The notes: generated by a model not told the origin, from the letters alone. 64,000 nucleotides of DNA from Pelobates cultripes (GCA_933207985.1 OW240918.1:18544878-18608877), one strand, 5' to 3'; positions 22,676-35,545 are shown, counted from the stretch's first letter. Program-made: numbers and translations.

Positions 22676-25022
22676 GTGCTGTACAATGGGTGGACTAACA
22701 GACATGTAATTGTAACCAGACAACTGGAAGTACAGGAACAAAGGGGTGGAGGGCCCTGCTCCATAAGCTTACATTCTAGAGGGAGTGTGGTATAGTGACA
22801 CAAAGGGTAAAAGTAGGGAAACGAAATAGATTGTTAGAAAAGTATTAATTGAGGGCTTAGTAGGTAATTTTTGACAGTTGCAGGAGAGGAGTCATGGAGG
22901 GTGGGGGATGAAAACCTGCTAACAGTTTAATTGATATACTTTCTTGAAAAAGTGAGTTTTCAATGATTTTTTGAATGAGTGGAGACTGGGTGAAATTCTT
23001 ATGGAGAAGGGAAGGAAGTTCCACAGATGAGGCACAGCCCTGGAAAAGTCTTGGAAGCGAGCATTAGAGGTGGGAGTACAGACAGAGGTTATACGTAGGT
23101 CTTTGGCAAAGCGTAGGGGCCTCGATGGGACATACTTGTGTATTAGGGAGGATTGGTAGGTTGGAGCAGCATTATGTTGGGACTTGTAAGCAATTACCAG
23201 AATTTTAAATTGAGTCCTATATCTAACTGGAAACCAATGCAGGGACTGACAGAGCGGGGAGGCGTGAGAGGTGCGGGCGGACAGGAAAATGAACCTCGCC
23301 GGCACATTCATTATAGATTGCAGCGGTGCAATCTGGAAACAGTTAAGACCACTGAGAGTATTGCAGTAGTCCTGGCGAGAGAGAACAACAGCATGGACCA
23401 GCACCTTAGCTGCATCCGGGGTTAAATAGGGGCAGATGCGTGCTAAGTTTTTGAGATGGAAGCAACAGGATTTGACGATTGATTGGACTTGAGGGGTTAA
23501 TGAGAGGACCTGGAGGGAGACAGCAGTAGTAACACTTGAGACCAGAAGTTCTGTTTTGGACAGGTTCAGTTTAAGTGAGCAGCCATCCATTTGGAAATCG
23601 AAGAGATGCAGTCAGAGACATGAGTCAAGATGGACGGAGAGAGATCAGGAGAGGACGGGTAGATTTGCGTGTCATCCGCATAGAAATGATAACGGAAGCC
23701 AAAGGAGCTGATGAGTTTACCAAGGGAGGCAATGTAGATAGAGAACAGTAGGGGACCAAGGAAAGAACCTTGGGGGATGCTGACAGAGAGTGGTTGAGGG
23801 GAAGAGGCAGAGTCAGAGAAAGAAACACTGAAAGAGCGCTGGGAGAGGTAGGAGGAGCACCAGGAGAGAGTAGTATCCTGTAGACCAAAATTACAGAGAA
23901 TGCGAAGAAGATGTTAATGATCGACAGTGTCAAAAGCAGCAGAAAGATCAAGGAGAATTAGGATAGAGTACTGGCCACGAGATTTAGCAGCAATTAGATC
24001 GTTGGATACTTTGGTCACAGCCATTTCAACAGAATGACCAGCGCGGAATCCAGACTGAAGGGGGTCAAGCAGAGAGTTGGTTTTGAGAAAATCAGTCTGG
24101 TGTACATAACTCTCTCGGGGATCTTGGAGGCAAATGGCAGTAGCGAGATAGGGCGGTAGTAGGATGGGGAGTTAGGGTCAAGGCTGGGCTTTTTCAGAAT
24201 TGGGGTTACAGTTGCATGTTTGAAGGGTGAGGGAAATGTGCCAGAGGAAAGGGAGAGATTGAAAATTTTAGTGAGAGGAAGAGCAAGAGAGGGAGTGCGG
24301 ATGAAGGAATAGGATCAAGGGAACAGGTGGTGGGGCAGGAGGACCGGAGCAGAAACCTCTTCTGCTGTAGCAGGTGTGAATGAGTGTAGAGTGGTGGAGG
24401 GAGTGGGGTTGGATGATGTAATGGTAGGTGAAGGAGATAAATTAGCAATCTCTTCTCTGATTGTAGAGATCTTCTCAGTGAAGTGAGATGCAAAGTTTGT
24501 GGCGGACAAGGTGGTAGAAGGAGAGGGATTAAAAGGGCGAAGAAGAGCATCAAAAGTGTGAAATAGTTGTTTGGGTTGATGGGACAGTGTACTTATGAGG
24601 GTATTAAAGTATGTACTTTTGCAGCAGAGAGAGCCAGGCTGTAGGAGCACAGCATAAATTTAAAGTGAAACTTTCTCCAGCAGCGTTCAGCAGTTCTAGA
24701 ACATTTTTGGAGGTAACGGGTCAGTTTGGTGTGCCAGGGTTGTAGTTTAATTGTAGTAGGTGCCATAATGTCAAGTTGAGAAGAGAGAGTTAAGTTGTAG
24801 AGTGAGGTAGCTGAGTTAGGGCAAGTTAGATTTGAGATGGATAAGAGGAGAGTATTTAGTTTGGTGGAGAACTGCTGGAGATCAAGGCAGCTGAGGTTTC
24901 TGCGAGATTGGAGAGTTGAGGGTGGTGAAATTTTGGTACGGGGTATGTTGATGTCAAAAGTTAGTAGAGAGGTGGTACAGAGATTGGTGAAGATGAGGTC
25001 AAGAGTGTTTCCTGCTGTATGA
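22676..25022 (-). mobile_element. L2-type LINE, 3' half
   Basis: Read from 25022 downwards it begins with a passage like the end of an L2 endonuclease (GNTLDL then IFTNLCTTS). It continues through broken frames with reverse-transcriptase-like order into an intact C-terminal stretch (23590-22919). The untranslated region carries GAATGTAAGCTTATGGAGCA. The 5' half is missing, as is normal for LINE copies. Confidence 0.75.
22919..24660 (-). pseudogene. L2-type reverse transcriptase, broken
   Basis: The last 223 codons (23590-22919) are open and read as the C-terminal third of an L2/CR1-group ORF2: LSKTELLV, CCFHLKNLARI, a DYCNTLSGL block, SLHWFPVRYRTQFKIL and a final SLHSFKKSLKTHFF. Upstream pieces between 24660 and 23600 lie in other frames. 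The RT catalytic region (about 23650-24150 expected) is frameshifted. No function remains. Confidence 0.75.
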
Positions 25023-27052
25023 GTTGCTACATCATCTATCTATTGAAATTTGTTAATAAAGTAGTATGATCATGTATAAACTTTCTATTAATTGCCATAA
25101 TGCACAGCTTAGCTGACAGCATACAGTGTGAGTGCCCATAATATCAGAGAAGCAATAAGATGTGTATGTCTCCAACTGTCCATGATTAGTGGGCATCTAT
25201 TTTTAGGTGCCACCATTTTCATAAAGATTGGCATTAGTATGAATCTATCTTATAACATATCATCAGGAGAAATACTTAATTCATGGTGGCAACTACAAAT
25301 AGCAAGCATGTCCTGAAAAAAAATGAACTATAGCCCTAACTATAACCCTAACCCTTCCCCAAAATTTTATATAAATATATATATATATATAATGGTGAAA
25401 CATAAATGAAGGGCTATAATGCTACTATTGGATTGTGCACATATACGCATGTACACACAAACACATGCATACATTCAAATATATTTTCATTGATATTTTT
25501 GTGTGTCAGCATATTATTCATATAACCATCTCACAAAACAACTCCTTCTTTTGAAGTGAAGTATGTATGAAATAATTTAACAAATCTGCGCAGAATACAA
25601 GACTGCTAACATTTTTTAATATCACTAAGATAAAACCTTAATCACACCGAGTTAGAAAAGCAGGCCACATTTGCATATGTTTCAACCAACGAGAACAAAA
25701 GTGTTCAAGATTAGGTTTCTATATCACAAAATGTTCTACCGCACATTGTTTGATGTAATGAGAGCACTGATTACAATATTCAATATACAATAAATTATTT
25801 GAGATAATGTAGAAATAAATTTTGAGGTTTTATGATTTCCACGAAAACATATACCATAATTCTACTGACTGCATGCTTTTTAGAAATTTGTCCAAGAGTC
25901 TGCTGTTCTACGTGATCCTAAATTCTTTTATGTTAGTCGATTGTATCTTAAAATTGCTCTGTCATCAAAATATTTCCGTCGTCAAATAGTATGACACTTT
26001 CAAAATTCAATAAATATATTTAAGAATCTAATGATCAAAATTCCGCATTCTAAATGATCAGCAGGAAAATGTTTTCAAATGTGCTTTTTATTAATGATGA
26101 CATCACCAAAAGGGTTCTCAGGCTAGCACAGTGTGTAATGCTTTGCAATGCTCTGTGAGCTCTCTGTAACATCAGATTTCAGCATGAGAGAAATAATAAT
26201 TCCCCAGGTATGCTGCGCAATGAGTCCATAGCAAGCTGCCATAGAGCTCTTTCATCTTTCCTCTCTCTGATCAAACACATGGTGTTCAGTACAAGGTCTA
26301 AATGTGGAAACCTGTGATGATCACACCAGCAGTATTTAATATCTATAAGAGGTGATATGTCAAGATCTGACTGGGATATTTTGAAATCTGTGGGTTTGTT
26401 TCTGATTGATCTCATGCCTGAGGATATAAGTAACAACATCACTGGGTCATGGATGAATGAAATTAGGTGAGACTGTATACATTTTGAGCTTTGTGCACAT
26501 ACAATCTATTAGCATGGAGTCACAACACTTGGTTCCAGATAACATACATAAGCAAGTGCTGGATACATAGTTGGATAGATAGTTGGATCTTCCTAGAACC
26601 TGCAGAGGAGAAGCTACTCATTGTGTTACATCAGTGTTGCTAGCAAGGACATTGATAGGTATATAAGAGCACACTGCAGGCACCAAAGCAGTTTTATTAT
26701 TAATGTTAGAGAATTGGCTTCTATAACTATCTTTTATATCTAAAATACTTCTATCGTGCTAATTACTATATCCAATGTCACAACTCCTTTGTTGTCCCTC
26801 CTTAAGAACCTTCAGTGTCCAATAATACAATTATACATGCAATCAGAAAGAATAGAAAGTCACCTGAGAGTTTTAGTTCAATTAACAGCTTTCATAAGCA
26901 GAACTATGAGCCACAGAAAACCCTGGTGTAAGCTGAACATGTGGCTGTGCACAGAGATCTTTGAAATTAGCCCGTTAAAAAAAGTAAAACTCCAGTATTA
27001 AAAATAATGTTGCAGTATTTAAAGTTTTTTTGCAGATAAAACTATGCATTAC

Positions 27053-27193
27053 CTTGCTGAGTTTCCTTATCGTAGAGCTTCATGTGGACAATTCCTGATG
27101 TTTTATTTCTTACAACAGAAACATTCTTCCCATCTCTTTTGTTGCACGTACCAACTTGGCCAAGATTTTGATCTGCCCACCAGAGTTTGTTAT
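27053..27193 (-). CDS. LRP1B: LRP1B internal exon: last blade of a YWTD propeller
   Basis: The 141-base exon (acceptor TTTGCAG, donor GTAATG, phase 1 at both ends) encodes [17 protein letters not shown], then a [16 protein letters not shown] stretch, then [17 protein letters not shown] stands where the family has YWTD, and the passage ends just before the EGF-like module coded by the next exon. Two N-x-S/T sites are present (NVS and NKT). Borders, phase and order match LRP1B. The exon is flanked by introns of 23 kb and 14.9 kb. Confidence 0.95.
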
Positions 27194-27434
27194 CTGCAAA
27201 ATATTTAATTATACATATATTTAAACAGCATTTTTAAACCCTTTAACTGTTTTATAGGGTCAGATAAAATCGTATAATTTTATCTGTACTAAAATAAATA
27301 CACAATTAGCAATTATTCATCTGTACTCAAAACCATTAGAATATGAGCTACTTATATATCTGCATCATTTCAATAATGCATTGCTCAATCTACAAATATC
27401 TGGCAAGTCAGTCCAAAATAAAATATACCATGTA

Positions 27435-27441
<7 letters not shown>

Positions 27442-27492
<51 letters not shown>
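27442..27492. repeat. TA microsatellite
   Basis: About 25 uninterrupted TA units. The apparent open frames across it, full of Tyr and Ile, are artefacts of the repeat. Confidence 0.97.
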
Positions 27493-27493
<1 letters not shown>

Positions 27494-28175
27494 CTTTTAT
27501 ACATATGGAATTATTGAGATCATTGTAGTATATTTGAAAACATTACAAAGACTTCTGAAGTAGCTGAATGATGAGTGCACAATTCAATTCGCAATACAGT
27601 AAAATGAAATAAAATTTAAATATAATAACCTATGAATTTACCTATTTACAGAAATACTCGTTATAAAATACATAGACATCATATGAAAGAGGTTACAGAA
27701 GAAGAACATTAACAAGCAATAATAATAATAAATAGTGGGGGGGAGAGGCATTGAAAGTCTTACGACGATTGGGGGTTTATTCACTGAATAACACATTGTA
27801 GCAAACTGGAAACCAAATTGCGCACTTAAGACAAAATTCCCTGAAAAAATTTTGAACTCAGTTATGGTCACAGTTTGGCTGTTATAGAATAGATTTTGCA
27901 ATTCAGCTATCCGTTCACCACAATTCACTTTTTATCTAATTAATCTTTTGGCATGTAACCCTTACTTGCTTAAATACAGTTCAACAAAAAAGTGCATTCA
28001 GTTTTTTTGTCGTTTTTATACTTCCTCAAAATATCCCACAGAACTGTGCAATGGTTGTAAAACCAAATTAAATGAAGAAACAGTGACAAAAAAAGGAAAA
28101 CAGAAACAAAGGGGGCCTGTCAATGCAAGCCTGCAGTGCAAAGGCATTCGGTATACATATACTACAGGTCTAGAG

Positions 28176-28311
28176 CAGGGATAGGCAGTGTTCGGCACTC
28201 CACATGTGGTGGACTACATCTTCCCCGATGCATTGCCAGCATTATGACTATAAAAGCATTATGGGAGCTGTAGTCCAAAAAAGCCATAGTGCCAAAGGTT
28301 GCCTAAACCTG
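28176..28311. mobile_element. hAT-like MITE with a perfect 8-bp target duplication
   Basis: The 136-base element begins CAGGGATAGGCAGTGTTCGG and ends CCAAAGGTTGCCTAAACCTG, with mirrored GGACTACATCT / AGCTGTAGTCC inside. GTCTAGAG flanks it on both sides (28168-28175 and 28312-28319), the 8-bp duplication expected of the hAT superfamily. It has no coding capacity and must have been moved in trans. Confidence 0.85.
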
Positions 28312-30029
28312 GTCTAGAGCAATGTGTCCGAGGGAAGAGAGAATGCTAGATGTTTTGTTTATAGCTATAAAACAAAATGTATCTTTATTGTTGTCTGAGA
28401 TGTCTGAGTTCACTGTATAAAAATAAGATACTAATATCATGAGCAATAGTACAGAGGGAAGACTAAATTGTAGAGACCTGACCCATTTTCTATTTCATAG
28501 AAAATAAGTAAATAGCACCTAAAGTTACTGTAACTGAAGCAACAGAGAAACGTATTTCATTGAATATATTTGGTTTTGGCCCTTAAAATCGATTTTCTGA
28601 CATTTCTAGAAGAATTCACAATATTGTCCCTCTATTTCTGTTACAGTAAAGTGTATTCTCTTGTTTCATTAGTTTGCAGAAATGCTTTGCCAGTTGACAC
28701 AGACAACTATAAAATGGTACCTTTGGAGACAAGAAATAAAGAGAGGGATGGCAGGTTAAATGAGATCATACTGACCAAGATGGATCTGCGAAGGGATATT
28801 GAACTCATAATAGACCAATTATTCATAAAGTTGGGCAAATATCTATGGTAGCAAATGGTTATAAAATGAATAGAATGTCAGGATGCACAGCTAAAAGAAT
28901 AAAAACGATAAGCAAATAACATTACGTAACAATTGTAGAACAACCTATATCAAATATGATATCAGCACACCATTTGCTGGGGAGCTAAAATTGAATCCAT
29001 TGTTCAGACATCGAGTTCAATGAGTATAAATGGAGCAATACTGATTTAATTCTCACTTAAAAGATGACAATGAATTTGTTAAATGTAAAATTATATTTTT
29101 GCAAGGGGATTGCTTTGGCAACAATTTACTGATAAATTAATATTTGATATCACACAAAAAAATAACTGGAAACTGAAATGTACATTTATCTTTAATTGGA
29201 TTTTATTTATTTATTTAAAGTTTTTTTCAGATGAATGATGTTGTGTGGAATAGAGGAACTCTGTAAGTTAAAGAACAAAAAAAAGGTTCTTGAAAGCCAC
29301 AAGTCCTGCATTGGTAAAGCGGGTCAATAGTTGTACTCACTACACTCACTAGAAAGCCATAAGAACATTATGCTACCATGTTATTAAGAATATATTATTT
29401 GACTATAAGTGGCCCCTTGGTCATTAACATGTTGACCACTCAAAGACTTTTAACCCCTTCAGGAGGGAGTCAATAGTAAACTTTCCAATCAAAACAAAAT
29501 GTAAACAAAAACTGGAATTTGCGCTATATGTCTGTTCAACCGTAATACATCTCTTTCATATTAAGTACACCCACACTTATTATGTATCATTTTGTTCAGG
29601 AGAATCAGGGCTTTAACTTCTCATGAACTATTCATATATGAAACATAACTTATTATGAATAAAATAAAAAAACTGTGAGAAATTAAGATTTAAAACAAAA
29701 TTGTAGTTCTGCCTGACATTTTAGCTGTAAATGTTATGATACCGTTTGCTTTTAATGCAATAAAATGCACATATTTGTATTCAGCAAAGTCTCACGAGTA
29801 AAACAGTACCCACCATTAACAGATTTTACAGTGTTTTGGAAAGTTACAGGGTCAAATATAACATATTCCATTTTTCATTTTATTCACTTTAAAATTTGGC
29901 AGATAAGTAATGTTAGCTTTGATACCGTATGGTAGCCCAGGAATAAGAATTACCCCCATGATGGCATACCATTTGCAAAAGAACACATCCCAAGGTATTG
30001 CAAGTGGGGTATGTCCAGTCTTTTTTAGA

Positions 30030-30071
30030 TAGATATATATAGAATGTCATTCTAAGTGTATTTTGTTACCA

Positions 30072-30103
<32 letters not shown>

Positions 30104-30224
30104 TATTAATAACAAAATACAGATAGAATGAAATTACATATGTATATATAATTTATTTTATTTATTTTTTAAAATATTTTATTTATTTTATTATTTTATT
30201 TATTTATTCTTGTAATTATATGTG

Positions 30225-30267
<43 letters not shown>

Positions 30268-30417
30268 TATATATATATCTTATATATATCTGTAATGTTA
30301 GTCAAGTGTATTTTAATACTAATATATATATATATATACTTATATTAACATTAAAATACACTACGTATGACGTTACATATATATAATATGTATATATATT
30401 ATATATATAATATATAG

Positions 30418-30468
<51 letters not shown>

Positions 30469-30470
30469 TT
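30030..30470. repeat. Cluster of AT microsatellites
   Basis: AT/TA runs occur near 30072-30100, 30229-30262, 30325-30340 and 30420-30464. The links between them are partly mirrored (GTATTTTGTTACCAATATAT and AATAACAAAATAC). The cluster lies inside the TTAA-type element. Confidence 0.9.
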
Positions 30471-30517
30471 ATTTTATTTTAACATGTTTAATTAATATTT
30501 TTTTTACACTTTCCACC

Positions 30518-30560
30518 AGCAGGGGGACTGTCTGACATTTCAGACAGTCCCCCTGCTAGC
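30518..30560. repeat. GC-rich hairpin
   Basis: CAGCAGGGGGACTGTCTGA pairs with TCAGACAGTCCCCCTGCT across a four-base loop. It is near the right end of the TTAA-type element and is part of that repeat family. No terminator or RNA gene role is implied. Confidence 0.85.
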
Positions 30561-31453
30561 AGATCCACAGCCAACTATAGGGGACCATGTGATCACTCTT
30601 TGAGAGCAATCACATGGCCCCTGGGGGCCTGATTTGGCATGGGAGGGCTGCCTGGGCTGTCAGGCAGTCCTCCCGAAGCAGAGCACCGGGAAGGTAAGTA
30701 TCCCAGCGGCTCTAGGGCTCAAAGCCGTTACGGCGTTCTATGCTGCCGCAAAGGCTTTAAAGCCCCTTTAATGTGGGACGACATTGAACGCCCTAATGGC
30801 GGTAAGGGGTTAATATATTTTTTCCAAGGCTCAGACTGTATTGTAATGATGATGATAAACAAAAGTTGATTAGATTGTGGATTCTTAGAAGAATCATGCA
30901 AAACTTTATCCTACAAAATATTTTGAATGATTCCATCTGTAGGGTGTATTTATGGTAGAACAATATATAAAAAGTTAATAGTACAAGACTTTAAAGGTTA
31001 ATTTTGATTAATATTTAATAGACTATATTTTTCATTGGAATATTAATGGATTACATGGTGTCTGAAAGATGAATGATGGAGTTTATACTTAACAACTCGC
31101 TGAAATTTGTGAAACTTGATATATAATTTGCAGTGTAACAAAGAGTTGATACCTATTTCACTTTGAAGCAGCAGCAATACTTATAATGTTAGTGTAAATA
31201 AGAGAGGGGGGAATTGACTAATGAAGAAAAGAACATTTTAGAGAATAAAGCGATAATGGATGTAAGGAAATAGGAAAAAATATATCCTGTTGTATGCACC
31301 ATCACAATATTGGTGAATACTGTGGACCACCATGATAGATGTTATTATGGAGAAGTGTGAGGTCTTTCTGAAAAGTTAAGGTCAGACACTCTCACTTTAC
31401 ATCACTTTTTCTAGATGAAATAAAATATTTTGTTTTAGTTGTTTATGTATATA

Positions 31454-33072
31454 CAGTTGCAAGAAAAAGTATGTGAACCCTTTGGAATGATATGGATTTC
31501 TGCACAAATTGGTCATAAAATATGATCAGATCATCATTTTTAAGTCACAACAATAGACAATCACAGTCTGCTTAAACTAATCACACACAAAGAATGAAAT
31601 GTTGCCATGTTTTTATTGAACACACCATGTAAACATTCACAGTGCAGGTGGAAAAAGTATGTGAACCCCTAGACTAATGACATCTCCAAGAGCTAATTGG
31701 AGTGAGATGTCAGACAACTGGAGTCCAATCAATGAGATGAGATTGGAGGTGTTGGTTACAGCTGCCCTGCCCTATAAAAAAAAAAAACACCAGTTCTGGG
31801 TTTGCTTTTCACAAGAAGCATTGCCTGATGTGAATGATGCCTCGCACAAAAGAGCTCTCAGAAGACCTACGATTAAGAATTGTTGACTTGCATAAAGCTG
31901 GAAAGGGTTATAAAAGAATCTCCTTGCTGTTCATCAGTCCATGGTAAGACAATTTTCTATAAATGGAGAAAGTTCAGCACTGCTTCTACTCTCCCTAGGA
32001 GTGGCCATCCTGTAAAGATGACTGCAAGAGCACAGCGCAGACTGCTCAATGAGGAGAAGAAGAATTCTAGAGTGTCAGCTAAAGACTTACAAAAGTCACT
32101 GGCAAATGCTAACATCCCTTTTAGCGAATCTACAATACGTAAAACACTAAACAAGAATGGATTTCATGGGAGGATACCACAGAGGAAGCCACTGCTGTCC
32201 AAACAAAACATTGCTGCATGTTTGCAGTTTGCACAAGAGCACCTGGATGTTCCACAGCAGTACTGACAAAATATTCTGTGGACAGATGAAACCAAAGTTG
32301 AGTTGTTTGGAAGAAACACACAACACTATGTGTGGCGAAAAAAAGACACAGCACACCAACATCAAAACCTCATCCCAACTGTGAAGTATGGTGGTGGGGG
32401 CATCATGGTTTGGGGCTGCTTTGCTGTGTCATGGTCTGGATGGATTGCTATCGTCGAAGAAAAAATGAATTCCCAAGTTTATCAAGACATTTTGCAGGAG
32501 AGCTTAAGGCCATCTGTCTACCAGCTGAAGTTTAACAGAAGATGGGTGTTGCAACAGGGCAATGACCCAAAGCATAGAAGTAAATCAACAACAGAATGGC
32601 TTAAACAGAAGAAAATATGCCTTCTGAAGTGGCCCAGTCAGAGTAATGACCTCAACCCGATTGAGATGCTGTGGCATGACCTCAAGAAAGTGATTCAAAC
32701 CAGACATCCCAAGAATATTGCTGAACTGAAACAGTTCTGTAAAGAGGAATGGTCAAGAATTACTCCTGACCGTTGTGCATGTCTGATCTGCAACTACAGG
32801 AAACGTTTGGTTGAAGTTATTGCTCCCAAAGGAGGTTCAACCAGTTATTAAATCCAAGGGTTCACATACTTTTTCCACCTGCACTGTGAATGTTTACATG
32901 GTGTGTTCAATAAAAACATGGCAACATTTCATTCTTTGTGTGTTATTAGTTTAAGCAGACTGTGATTGTCTATTGTTGTGACTTAAAAATTATGATCTGA
33001 TCACATTTTATGACCAATTTGTGCAGAAATCCATATCATTCCAAAGGGTTCACATACTTTTTCTTGCAACTG
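31454..33072 (+). mobile_element. Tc1-like transposon with 217-bp inverted repeats
   Basis: Bases 31454-31670 (CAGTTGCAAGAAAAAGTATG onward) are mirrored at 32856-33072, and TA flanks both ends (31452-31453 and 33073-33074), the Tc1/mariner target duplication. The 1,619-base length is full size. The transposase between the repeats is broken. The long, still very similar repeats suggest a fairly recent insertion. Confidence 0.92.
31837..32851 (+). pseudogene. Tc1-like transposase, inactivated
   Basis: It starts [20 protein letters not shown] (an ATG just upstream at 31834 is also possible). At about 31910-31923 and 31945-31955 the frame shifts twice within the N-terminal helix-turn-helix region. 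A TGA at about 32264-32266 stands where the family has Trp just before the LWTDETK motif. LWTDETK supplies the first catalytic Asp. The second motif reads QQGNDPKH, so the catalytic Asp is Gly (32558-32560). The Glu in LNPIEMLWHDLKK is kept. Two frameshifts, one nonsense change and one catalytic loss make it dead. Confidence 0.9.
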
Positions 33073-34441
33073 TATGTATTCATCTCTATCCTGTATTCGA
33101 TGCGAGTTAGAGATAGGGGTAAGTAAAACCAAAACAATAGTTTTTTAGTCTCTTTCAAGCTGAACCCTAATGCTGTGAAACAGTTATATCCCCAGGAAAA
33201 TGTGCTTTCCAGTACTTTTCAAATCTTTGACATTAATAGCCCTATGTGTTCTTCCTTCCAACAATATGGTGTCATGTGTAGCATAGGATGCCATGTATCT
33301 AAACTTGGGACTCAGTATTTCAAAAATTGAAATTCACAATTCCTCAACTTTTTAATGAACCACACTGTGCATATACATGTCCTGTTGTCCCAAATGATGT
33401 GTGTATATGTTAATGCTGGCTTGCTCTTGTCCTTGTATGAAATTTACCGATTTCCTGGCAAGAACTACCATAAGATTGTTTTGCTTTAACTACCCTGGGT
33501 CCTGTGTTTCTAAAGACTAGCAAGCATATCCTACTGGGGACATTTGCCGTACTTTCATATTATCCATCAAATGAACATTTAAATTGATCTGAGAGAACAC
33601 TAACAGAGCAGTCCAGTATAGAATAAGCAATAAATGAGCCATAGTTTGACATCTGTGACATGGAATGAACTTGTCATTCGCACACGTATGGTCATACATG
33701 TTTCTTTAGAATTACATTAAAATAATATGTGTGATAAATATATAAATTGTATCTGTGTACAAATGGACAGACAACATGTACTCAAGACTTCAAGGCTCAC
33801 CAACAGTCAAGATTTAAACATATCTCAATTAAGTTCCAATAGTGATAATGTTAGAACTTGGACCATTTTGTAACTTAAGGATTTGATTTCTCTAGATAAC
33901 TGCTACTCAATCTATATAATCCCCTTACCTTATACTTCAACACTACAAATTGAAACCGAAGAGTATGCTGAGGAGTTTAAAATGTGAGACACTTAAAAAG
34001 AAATAATTTTAATTGAAGATGATTGAAAATGTGCCTCCATTGAACTTAGATGCATTTTAGATTAGTAAATAAAGTATTTGTTAAAAATCTCACTATTAAA
34101 CTATGAACCATAAAATATGTTTTTATGTGTTTTCATTTTTTTAGCTAAAGTGGAGCGATTATTTTTTTTCTTAAGTTGAGCTAAGAGGCTTTTATCTCAC
34201 TTCAATTAAAAAAGGTCAAATGTACTAACATAATTAAGAATACAAAATGAAAAAGATGCTATGAAAAGCAAAGCAATTAGCCATCACATCAGGATCTTTG
34301 TAGTTCCTCGTTTGGATATGTTCACAGATGTGGCATGGTACTTATTTTTTAAAGATATACAGTATGTTACTTAATAAAAGCAATGCTAGTGTTTTCCTGG
34401 AGCAGTAAGAATTCAAGGTGAATTCAAAGTGAATTTTGAAT

Positions 34442-35000
34442 TTAAGTTGAAAATAGACTCTATAGTCAGCAAAACAACGTTAGCAACTGACACAGTTTTC
34501 TTTTGTAAATCATGCCCCTGAATTCTTTGTCATTTAGAAGTTAAATCACTTTGTTTATGCACTTCCAGTCACACCTCCCTGCATGTGACTTGCACAGCCT
34601 TCCTAAACACTTCCTGTAAAGAGTCATCTAATATTTAAACTTCCTTTATTTCAAATTCTGTTTAATTTATCATTTCTTATCTCCTGCTCTATTACTATCT
34701 TGCTAGACCCTGCGGGAGCCTCCATTGTGTAATAAAAGTTCAATTTACAGAGTAGGAGATAAAAACCTCTACAGTAAGTAAACATCTGATTGAAAATGAT
34801 GAAACCATGTTGTTTTCATGTATGCTGTTTGAGTCACAGACAGGGGAGGTGTGGCTAGGTCTGCATAAACAAAAAAACAAACAAGTGATTTTACTCCTAA
34901 ATGGAAGTGAATTGAGCAGTGAGACCGCAGAGACATGATCTATACATAAAAACTGTTTCATTAAGCTAAAGTTGTTTTGGTGACTATAGTGTCCCTTTAA
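34442..35000. mobile_element. TTAA-type MITE (CACTATAG family)
   Basis: The right end reads GGTGACTATAGTGTCCCTTTAA. The left end TTAAGTTGAAAATAGACTCT, then ATAGTCAGCAAAACAAC, is its diverged mirror. The inner halves are also mirrored (CACTTCCAGTCACACCTCCC and GGGGAGGTGTGGC). The flanks outside repeat AATTCACTTTG in both directions, hinting at an insertion into an older related element. No coding content. Confidence 0.6.
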
Positions 35001-35270
35001 GTTCACTTTGACTGTAGTGTCCAATTAAATTCACTTTGGTAACTAGCCTTGTTAGAATCATATTTGTAATAAACAATATAATCATGCAAAGGTCTGATAC
35101 AAAAGTAAAAAAAAAATTATCCTGTGCACAGCAATGAAATCACAATTGTTTTATTTTGTTATAATGTAAAATAAAGCAATAAACAATTTTAATTCCTCTG
35201 TCTGTTGTTTATGGTACAATATTGCATTTTAGAGGAGAAAACACTATAGGGATATATCCCACCATTATAT

Positions 35271-35545
35271 AGAAACATAGAAACATAGAATGTGATGGCA
35301 GATAAGAACCATTCGGCCCATCTAGTCTGCCCAATTTTCAAAATACTTTTAATTAGTCTCTGGCCTTATCTTAAGTCTAGGATAGCCTTATGCCTATTCC
35401 ATGCATGCCTAAACTCCCTCACTGTGTTAACCTCTACCACTTCAGCTTGAAGGCTATTCCATGCGTCCACTACCCTCTCTGTAAAGTAATTCTTCCTGAA
35501 ATTATTTTTAAACCTTTGCCCCTCTAATTTAAGACTATGTCCTCT
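35271..35545 (-). mobile_element. CR1-type 3' region
   Basis: It begins with two 8-bp units (AGAAACAT), then AATGTGATGGCAGATAAGAA, CCATCTAGTCTGCCC, TGGCCTTATCTTAAG and CTACCCTCTCTGTAAAGTAA. The same order is seen at 58990-59121 on the opposite strand and in part at 36951-37010. The 8-bp tail suggests a CR1-group LINE or a SINE using its tail. The orientation is minus if the octamer marks the 3' end. Confidence 0.6.

Larger units (their letters stand above)
12151..27052 (-). other. LRP1B: LRP1B intron, 14.9 kb
   Basis: Listed repeats fill parts of this intron. I see nothing recognisable in 13270-13800, 14346-15484, 16950-18472, 19592-21167, 21316-22600 and 25023-27052. Exceptions are a short AT run at 25372-25392 and fragments of the CACTATAG-type MITE near 17165-17205 and 26665-26700. 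Confidence 0.8.
29450..30813. mobile_element. TTAA-type DNA element, non-autonomous
   Basis: The left end TTAACCCCTTCAGGAG and the right end GGTAAGGGGTTAA are inverted, each at a TTAA. Internal passages match 3300-4660. No transposase frame is visible. The centre is filled by several AT-rich arrays and the right part carries a strong GC-rich hairpin. It is most like Kolobok/T2 or piggyBac-type non-autonomous elements. Confidence 0.6.

Noticed and set aside
22919..25022. Overlapping frames on both strands that look protein-like
   Set aside because: The plus-strand frames are the antisense of the L2 element; the Pro/Leu-rich minus frames at 24206-24650 are its degraded upstream part.
27343..27563. 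Tyr/Ile-rich frames
   Set aside because: They are translations of the TA microsatellite.
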